The notes under the pieces are model-generated. The model did not search any database. It was given only the letters and a program-made list of their open reading frames with translations, and was not told the origin of the DNA. Source: Pedococcus bigeumensis (GTDB lineage: Bacteria > Actinomycetota > Actinomycetes > Actinomycetales > Dermatophilaceae). Taken from it: 64,000 nucleotides of DNA. Made by a program: the position numbers and the translations under genes. Position 1 is the first letter of the stretch. Each line of letters opens with the position of its first letter. Positions 59,222 to 64,000 of this stretch are shown here, piece by piece. Location: assembly GCF_006438965.1 (NCBI RefSeq), contig NZ_RCZM01000003.1, positions 372,001 to 436,000 of the forward strand, given 5' to 3'.

Positions 59222-59671
59222 TCACCCGCGCACACGAATGGTCACCGCTATGCGCTTGGTGCGCCCCGGCTCGGTTAGGTCGAGGCCCTGCCCATTGGCG
59301 AGGATGAGGCGCACCGTCGGCCTCGAAGCGCCACCCGTCACAGCGTATGGCTGGGCGCTGCTCAGCCAGAGAACCTTGCCGGTGCGCTGAAGGTCGAACT
59401 CGACCTGATGACTGTCCGTGGTCACTGTAAAGCGTCGATCGTCGACCTTCGTGCACTCGATCGTCTCGCCCGTAAGGGCGCCCGGCATGGGCGACAGCGA
59501 CTTCAGTGAGTTGATCCCGAGCACCTCCAATGAGGCGCACTTCTCGCCTTCGAGACGCGCCACGAGGGTGCTGATTTCGTCGGGTGTCTGGATGGCCGCC
59601 ATGGCGACATCCTCCCCCAAGTTGGCTAGGACTTCTGCGGCTAGGTGCGGGTTGACCAACGACACAGGCAT
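59222..59671 (-). CDS. Small unknown protein upstream of the GHKL ATPase
   Basis: A 149-aa protein from ATG 59671 (MPVSLVNPHLAAEVL). The N-terminal half is helical; the second half is beta-rich (DDRRFTVTTDSHQVEFDL, VRLILANGQGLDL). No family recognised. It is 92 bp upstream of the GHKL gene on the same strand and 20 bp from a divergent gene, so it is probably the first gene of the minus-strand defence operon. Confidence 0.68.
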   Translation of the reverse strand: MPVSLVNPHLAAEVLANLGEDVAMAAIQTPDEISTLVARLEGEKCASLEVLGINSLKSLSPMPGALTGETIECTKVDDRRFTVTTDSHQVEFDLQRTGKVLWLSSAQPYAVTGGASRPTVRLILANGQGLDLTEPGRTKRIAVTIRVRG

Positions 59672-59691
59672 TCGCTTGAAAGGATGTCTGA

Positions 59692-60477
59692 GTGGCAACT
59701 CTTCAGGAACCTACTCGTGAGCTTCGCCGACTAGCGAGTCGCATCGATGTGGGCATGGGCAGGTACCTTGCCCAGCGGGGAACCTGGGCGCTCACCACAG
59801 AGTGGGAAGCGCTGCGCTATGGGTGGTCTCTGAGCAACCTGGCACTCCGGCACGCAGAAGCCACCATCACGCTTGCTAGGACAGACATGGCCCTGGCTCC
59901 GTCGGCATGGGTGACTGCACGGGCAGCAACCGAGGCGGCCGCCCGCTGTCTGTGGCTTCTGCAGCCAGAGGACGAGTGGCAACGCGAGGCCCGATGGCTG
60001 GCCCTTCTACACGAAGGTGCGCGTCTCGGAACGCGCAGCGAGACAAGAGACTCGCATCGGATCGTGGCCCAGTCGGAGCAGATCGGCGCCTTTGCAACGG
60101 CCGTAGGTGCCAAGCTTCCCCGAGGTACCGCTGTCCCCGGCATGGCATCGATCCAGAGCATTTTGGCGGAAGAGGGCTCGGGACTCGCCGAGTTCTACGT
60201 GTTGGCGTCGCAGTACACCCACGCAGCGGAACTAGCAACGAGGTCTTCGCGCGCCGACCTAGGCACCGACGCGGCATACGGAGACTTCGCAGGGCCGTCG
60301 GATTGGCTGCAGCCGGTATGGATGGCGTGGCTCTCCTTCCGGGTGACTGCAGTTCGCCTCATCAATCTCAGTGGCAGTGGCACGCCGGAGGCCCTGGCGC
60401 TGGTCGACCATCAGGTGACTAAGACGCGAGACGCCCTTGTAACGGCTCTGCAAACGCAAGGAGAACCGCTGCGGTAG
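59692..60477 (+). CDS. Hypothetical helical protein (DUF5677-like pattern)
   Basis: A 261-aa, almost entirely helical protein from GTG 59692 with AAAGGATG upstream. WVTARAATEAAARCLWLLQ and AALLHEGARL-type segments (here WLALLHEGARLG) resemble the HEPN-like/DUF5677 group of helical proteins. No RxxxxH RNase motif is evident. Divergent from the defence operon; role unknown. Confidence 0.68.
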   Translation: MATLQEPTRELRRLASRIDVGMGRYLAQRGTWALTTEWEALRYGWSLSNLALRHAEATITLARTDMALAPSAWVTARAATEAAARCLWLLQPEDEWQREARWLALLHEGARLGTRSETRDSHRIVAQSEQIGAFATAVGAKLPRGTAVPGMASIQSILAEEGSGLAEFYVLASQYTHAAELATRSSRADLGTDAAYGDFAGPSDWLQPVWMAWLSFRVTAVRLINLSGSGTPEALALVDHQVTKTRDALVTALQTQGEPLR

Positions 60478-60525
60478 TCGGCCTACAGTTCTCGGTCCAC
60501 ACTCGAAACCAAAAGGCAGGGCGGC

Positions 60526-61089
60526 ATGCTGCGCGATCTACTCATGCGGTTCGAACCGCGCGACCGCGCGACCCGTCTGAAGGGTCGCGGCGCAGAACTC
60601 AGGGGTCTGGCAACCTGGGAGGTCTCCCTCTCCGAGGCCGACACTCAGTTCCTGGCACAGGCGTTCTCGGAGAGCCACGCCGTCGATGAGTGCTTCGAGA
60701 AGGTTCCTGGCAGCGTCAGTTTTCCTGACGGATCGCGCTTCCATGCCTGCCGGGTCAATGTTGTTTGGGACCCAAACGATTGGTCCAGGATCTGGATCGA
60801 CTACATCGCCGTTGGCGAAGATCCGGACGCTCCCAAGCGAGACGTGGAAGTTGCTGACCTCGACGACGACCTCACCGCACGACTGGGGGCGGTGTGGCAT
60901 CTCTGGCAGGGAGGTGTCACGAAGCCCGAGCACGTCGTGCTGGCGATTGCGGCGGGCTTCGAGCCGGGCGAGGTCAAGGACTTGTCCGCGGGTGACCCCG
61001 AGGCGTTCGAGGACACAGCCCGCATGATGGCCGGGCTTCGAGGCGAGGACGTGATGAGTGTCGAGGATGGGTGGATAAGGCTCTATTGA
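60526..61089 (+). CDS. Hypothetical protein
   Basis: A 187-aa acidic protein. A beta-rich middle (RVNVVWDPNDWSRIWIDYIAV) and a C-terminal helical part (HVVLAIAAGFEPGEVKDL) are visible. No family or catalytic motif recognised. AGGCAGGG lies just upstream of the ATG. It follows the helical protein by 48 bp in the same direction. Confidence 0.68.
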   Translation: MLRDLLMRFEPRDRATRLKGRGAELRGLATWEVSLSEADTQFLAQAFSESHAVDECFEKVPGSVSFPDGSRFHACRVNVVWDPNDWSRIWIDYIAVGEDPDAPKRDVEVADLDDDLTARLGAVWHLWQGGVTKPEHVVLAIAAGFEPGEVKDLSAGDPEAFEDTARMMAGLRGEDVMSVEDGWIRLY

Positions 61090-61213
61090 GGTATGTGGCG
61101 GCAGGCGGCGGTTCGTCGTCGCGTCGGGGACCGCGCGCTGGGTTCGCCGAAAGATAGGGATTTTCCAATTTCTGCTTATCTCTTGCTATGGCATGGGGTC
61201 GCCCCGTCGACCG

Positions 61214-61250
61214 CGGGGGTATACAGATTTCTGTATACCCCCGTACTTTT
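61214..61250. terminator. Bidirectional terminator
   Basis: A perfect 14-bp inverted repeat, CGGGGGTATACAGA (61214-61227) and TCTGTATACCCCCG (61230-61243), with a two-base loop, is followed by TACTTTT. It lies between convergent genes, 125 bp after one stop and 58 bp from the other. Confidence 0.85.
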
Positions 61251-61300
61251 CGCTACAGGGCGTCGGAGGCGAAGCGCAACGGAGACCTGCCCAGCCGTGG

Positions 61301-61786
61301 CTACACGCCTTGGGGGTCGGTGGTGGTAGCCCAGAAGGGCTGACCAGGGTGGTGCAGCGCGACCACCGCGTCGGCTCGTGTTCGTAGTCGCTTGCTGACC
61401 AACCCTGGGGTCAATGTCAGCACGGTGACTCCCGTCTCAACCGGAAGACGAGCGAACGCTCCGTCGTTGCTGGCAACGACGAGTATCGAGACGCCCCTGC
61501 GAGCCAGGATGTGGCCGTAATGCAACAGTTGTCGATCCGCCCCTTGCGAGCGCAGGCCACCACTGATCACCGTGATGCCGATGGCCGCGAGCATCAGGCG
61601 ATGCTGACGGTAGGTCCCTCGATGTCCCGCGGCGTAGAGCAGGTTCGAGCCGCCGCAGTGCTCGATGATTTGCTTTCCCAGCGCGTGGTCGGCATCCACT
61701 CCCGCCGTGACGTTGTCCAAGTCCCATAGCAAAGCCGTGTGACTGCTAGGCCCATGAGCCTTGCCTCGGAGTCTCTCCGGCATCAC
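61301..61786 (-). CDS. NYN-domain (PIN-like) putative ribonuclease
   Basis: A 161-aa protein. LLWDLDNV (Asp22, Asp24, Asn25) is the first acidic motif of NYN domains; GADRQLLHYGHILARRGVSILVVASNDGAF supplies the second Asp and the SNDxxF motif in place of SxDxDF. A metal-dependent RNase is likely. It overlaps the upstream gene by 4 bp (ATGA) and is the last of a three-gene operon. Confidence 0.8.
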   Translation of the reverse strand: MMPERLRGKAHGPSSHTALLWDLDNVTAGVDADHALGKQIIEHCGGSNLLYAAGHRGTYRQHRLMLAAIGITVISGGLRSQGADRQLLHYGHILARRGVSILVVASNDGAFARLPVETGVTVLTLTPGLVSKRLRTRADAVVALHHPGQPFWATTTDPQGV

Positions 61787-62331
61787 CGCGGGCGAACCTC
61801 GTCAGGCGGTTGGCCGACCTCAACACCCGACGAGGCCGAATTGGCCGCCCCATAACCGTGATCGAGGTTGGCTGGTTGGTCGACGACGCGCTCCCACGCG
61901 CGGAACGCCCGCAGTGTCATCGCCGCATCGCGGCGCTGCCCGTCGATCTGCGCTTTGTGATAGCCGCCGGGCCCTGTGCCGACCCCCTCCATGCGGGCCA
62001 AATTGTCATGAGAGCGCAGGACGGCCCCAGCGAGCATGGCCAGCACAAGGCGGTGGTCCAGTGTGGCCCGCAGCGTCCCCTCCAGGGCCCCAGACAGGGT
62101 CAGCCCGTTGCTGTCGTCTTCGACCCCTGTGCTCGCGCGGGCTGCGGCGATGATCGCAGTGATCGAGGCCTCCTCGATGTCGGTCATGTCCGCGAGCACC
62201 CGCGACAACACGAGGTGTGCCGTCCTTGCTGTGTCGTGGGCTTCACTGTCAGCCGGGTTCAGCGCGATGAGCAGCCTGAGGGTGTCCAGGCGCTCCGGAT
62301 CGAGGAGCGCGCTCCATGGGGTCCGGGTCAT
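61783..62331 (-). CDS. Hypothetical helical protein in the NYN operon
   Basis: A 182-aa helical protein from ATG 62331 (MTRTPWSALLDPERL). Segments such as LRLLIALNPADSEAHDTARTA and DHRLVLAMLAGAVLRSHDN form amphipathic helices. The start overlaps the stop of the preceding gene and its stop overlaps the NYN gene, so all three are co-translated. No family recognised. Confidence 0.7.
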   Translation of the reverse strand: MTRTPWSALLDPERLDTLRLLIALNPADSEAHDTARTAHLVLSRVLADMTDIEEASITAIIAAARASTGVEDDSNGLTLSGALEGTLRATLDHRLVLAMLAGAVLRSHDNLARMEGVGTGPGGYHKAQIDGQRRDAAMTLRAFRAWERVVDQPANLDHGYGAANSASSGVEVGQPPDEVRPR

Positions 62332-62612
62332 CGTGCAGCACCCAGCCTCACGGTGCTTGAGCGTCGCCGGTGTCCACTCGGATGAGCGGCCTTCGCGACC
62401 CGGCCCATTGGCCAGTCGCCGGTCTCGACGGCAGCGACCGTGGCGCACCACCGTGCCTGTCTTGAGACGGGGTCGAAGAACGTGCGAAAGACGCCTGTCA
62501 CGTCGGTCGTGACCCGCCTCGGATTCATGCGTTCACGAATTCTCGTGGCGACCTGACGTGCGCTATCCGGCGGCGTGGCGTCGGTAGCCAGGTCGCGGGT
62601 GTGCCCGTCCAC
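62328..62612 (-). CDS. Small basic hypothetical protein, first gene of the NYN operon
   Basis: A 94-aa Arg-rich protein from GTG 62612. A central RRVTTDVTGVFRTFFDPVSRQ segment could be a folded core; the tail is basic. The 4-bp overlap with the next gene is the main support that it is real. A DNA- or RNA-binding helper for the NYN protein is conceivable. Confidence 0.55.
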   Translation of the reverse strand: MDGHTRDLATDATPPDSARQVATRIRERMNPRRVTTDVTGVFRTFFDPVSRQARWCATVAAVETGDWPMGRVAKAAHPSGHRRRSSTVRLGAAR

Positions 62613-62763
62613 GCCAAGTCCGCCGATGAAGTGTTCGGACAGGACGGGGCAGGTTCGGACAGGTCAGGAAAGGAGGTGAACGCGAGACCTGGACCGGGCG
62701 GAATTCCACGCCTGAAGTTTGAAGTGAAGCCTTGAGGAGCCACAGCTCTTCCCCTTAACTGGG

Positions 62764-62783
62764 ATGTAGTTGATCGACTACAT
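62764..62783. promoter_or_regulatory. Palindromic operator-like site ahead of the integrase
   Basis: A 20-bp inverted repeat, ATGTAGTTGATC and GATCGACTACAT sharing the central GATC, matches itself at 18 of 20 positions. It lies 64 bp before the chosen start of the integrase-like gene and overlaps a TACATA hexamer, so it may control that gene or serve as a recombination site. Confidence 0.6.
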
Positions 62784-62847
62784 AACAGCATGCGGCTCCA
62801 GCTCCTGTCCAGACGCATCCGCACACGCATCAGCACAGGAGAAGACC

Positions 62848-63987
62848 TTGACCCGCACGACTGGACGACCCGCACGCAGGACACTGAGCGTCAGCCCCTC
62901 CCAGGTCCGCGCGCTGATGGACCGTCAGATCGGACACTACGAGGAGCCCGACGAGGACTCGGCCCCCTCAGCGCCTCAGCCCGCACCTAGCACGGACTCG
63001 CTGATCGACGGAGATCGTTCCCAGCCAACTGACAACCCGTCCACGATTGCCCTGCGAACTGGCGCCGCTCGCAAGGACCCCCTGCGCGCCGAAGCGCTCA
63101 AGATGTTCCAGCCGAAGATTCCCCTCGCCACGGCGCGAGAGATTCGAGAGGCGGTCGTAGGGCAGATCATGCTCGTGCCGTTCGAGTCGGTGCGCTCCGA
63201 CCGGACCATGTGCTCAGTCCTCTATCGCTTCGCGGACTACGTCTACTCGCGCACCGCGACGTTTGACCCCGACAAGCACCTGACGGAATCGATGATCGGG
63301 CACTACCTCAAGGACCGCGAACGGGAACTGAAGATCTCATCCCAGCGGACTCACCGCAGCACCCTCCTGCGCATCCGCGAAGGACACCCGGACAAGCCGC
63401 GCCCCCAGCGCATCCCGCGTCAGGCCCCGGCGCTCCCGTACACCCAAGAGGAGTGGAACAACCTGCGCCGGAAGGTCCGGGAACTCCTAGACCCGGACCT
63501 CAAGGGCCAGTTGACCATGCTGCTCGACCTCACCGGAGAGGCCGGTCTGCGCTCGCAGGAGGCGATCCGAGCGACCGGCCAGTGGATCGTCTTGGTCGAC
63601 GGCGTGACGGTCATCCGGATTCCCGACAAGAACGGTGAGTTCCGGGACGTACCGATCTTCGGGCTTGTTGGTGATCGGCTCTACCGGTTCCGTGGCTCCA
63701 AGGACTACTTGCTGGCCCCGCACCTCAACGCACGAGCCAACGTGATGACAAAACTGCGACTCCGTGCAGAGCCCCATGCAGGTCTGGCCGACATCAACCC
63801 GATCCGCGCTCGGAACACATGGCTCGTCCATCTGCTCACCCAGCGAGTCCCCTCCAACGTGATCTGGGCGGTCGCCGGTGTGCAGCCCGGCGCGGGAGGC
63901 CACACCATCAGCGACCTCATGACCCATGCCCCAACGCCCGACTCGCGCACGATCGTGCGCGACCTCAACTACGCCCGCACTCGATAA
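62848..63987 (+). CDS. Divergent tyrosine-recombinase/integrase-like protein
   Basis: A 379-aa protein. I chose TTG 62848 because AGGAG lies 8 bp upstream; an in-frame TTG at 62770 overlaps the palindrome. The N-terminal 80 residues are disordered, and residues 100-200 fit a SAM-like core-binding domain. The catalytic half has GEAGLRSQEAIRA (first Arg), IPDKNGEF (Lys strand) and NPIRARNTWLVHLL (second Arg), followed by VAGVQPG at the LGH position. No Tyr is found at the usual distance, so it may be inactive or atypical. It is the only mobility gene in the window. The last bases (63998-64000, GTG) may start another gene. Confidence 0.65.
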   Translation: MTRTTGRPARRTLSVSPSQVRALMDRQIGHYEEPDEDSAPSAPQPAPSTDSLIDGDRSQPTDNPSTIALRTGAARKDPLRAEALKMFQPKIPLATAREIREAVVGQIMLVPFESVRSDRTMCSVLYRFADYVYSRTATFDPDKHLTESMIGHYLKDRERELKISSQRTHRSTLLRIREGHPDKPRPQRIPRQAPALPYTQEEWNNLRRKVRELLDPDLKGQLTMLLDLTGEAGLRSQEAIRATGQWIVLVDGVTVIRIPDKNGEFRDVPIFGLVGDRLYRFRGSKDYLLAPHLNARANVMTKLRLRAEPHAGLADINPIRARNTWLVHLLTQRVPSNVIWAVAGVQPGAGGHTISDLMTHAPTPDSRTIVRDLNYARTR

Positions 63988-64000
63988 GGACTCCACCGTG

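Noticed and set aside
44989-59671. DISARM or BREX system
   Set aside because: No drmC-type PLD protein, no DNA methyltransferase, no PglZ or BrxL; helicase size and the DruA-like gene fit Druantia better.
62613-64000. attR or tRNA 3'-end copy marking the island end
   Set aside because: I looked for a copy of the tRNA-Leu 3' end and saw none in the window.

Overview
The window is high-G+C actinobacterial chromosome. Gene order (gyrB-gyrA-DUF3566, tRNA-Ile, DLW-39, tRNA-Ala, then cyclophilin-rhomboid-crgA-sortase-trpG-pknB/A-pbpA-rodA-pstP-fhaB/A-tRNA-Leu) is the oriC-proximal arrangement of Actinomycetota. A member of Micrococcales close to Intrasporangiaceae/Dermatophilaceae is my best guess; that placement is inference from gene order and style, not a search.

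Positions 1-30.8 kb are core genome. They hold DNA gyrase, two tRNA genes with a 39-residue DLW-39 protein between them, a set of small metabolic and regulatory genes (a TetR/tautomerase pair with a clear operator), and a complete selenocysteine cassette (selD, tRNA-Sec, selA, selB). Next comes a methylamine-dehydrogenase-like cluster (a Cys-rich Tat-exported protein with LGFP repeats plus MauE-, MauD- and MauF-like partners). The block ends with the conserved division and Ser/Thr kinase operon. This region carries about 25 copies of the heptamer GTATGCC/GGCATAC; the accessory region has two.

From just after tRNA-Leu(CAG) at 30.8 kb to the right edge the content is accessory: mosaic composition, many orphan genes, small regulators, partial duplications and, at the right, a divergent integrase. 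In order it holds: (i) a DUF7002-like protein, a MazG-like dNTP pyrophosphohydrolase and a P-loop kinase fused to a PurZ-like adenylosuccinate-synthetase homologue with GSEGKG in place of GDEGKG; (ii) a small cluster of a Ser/Thr kinase, an HTH protein and two unknown proteins; (iii) two paralogous DnaB/RecA-like proteins that have lost Walker A, each behind the same leader, plus a third remnant; (iv) a lower-G+C four-gene operon of alpha/beta hydrolase, unknown, methyltransferase and Nudix; (v) a roughly 15-kb Druantia-like defence locus: unknown 946-aa and 362-aa proteins, a giant DUF1998 helicase and an Fe-S PD-(D/E)XK nuclease on the plus strand, facing a DruA-like protein, a GHKL ATPase and a small protein on the minus strand; (vi) orphan genes, a NYN-nuclease operon and the integrase.

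The two strongest candidates for undescribed biology are the kinase-PurZ fusion beside a MazG-like hydrolase, which resembles part of the phage 2-aminoadenine (Z) nucleotide pathway, and the Druantia-like locus with extra nuclease, GHKL and orphan components. Both assignments rest on motif recognition by eye and need profile searches.
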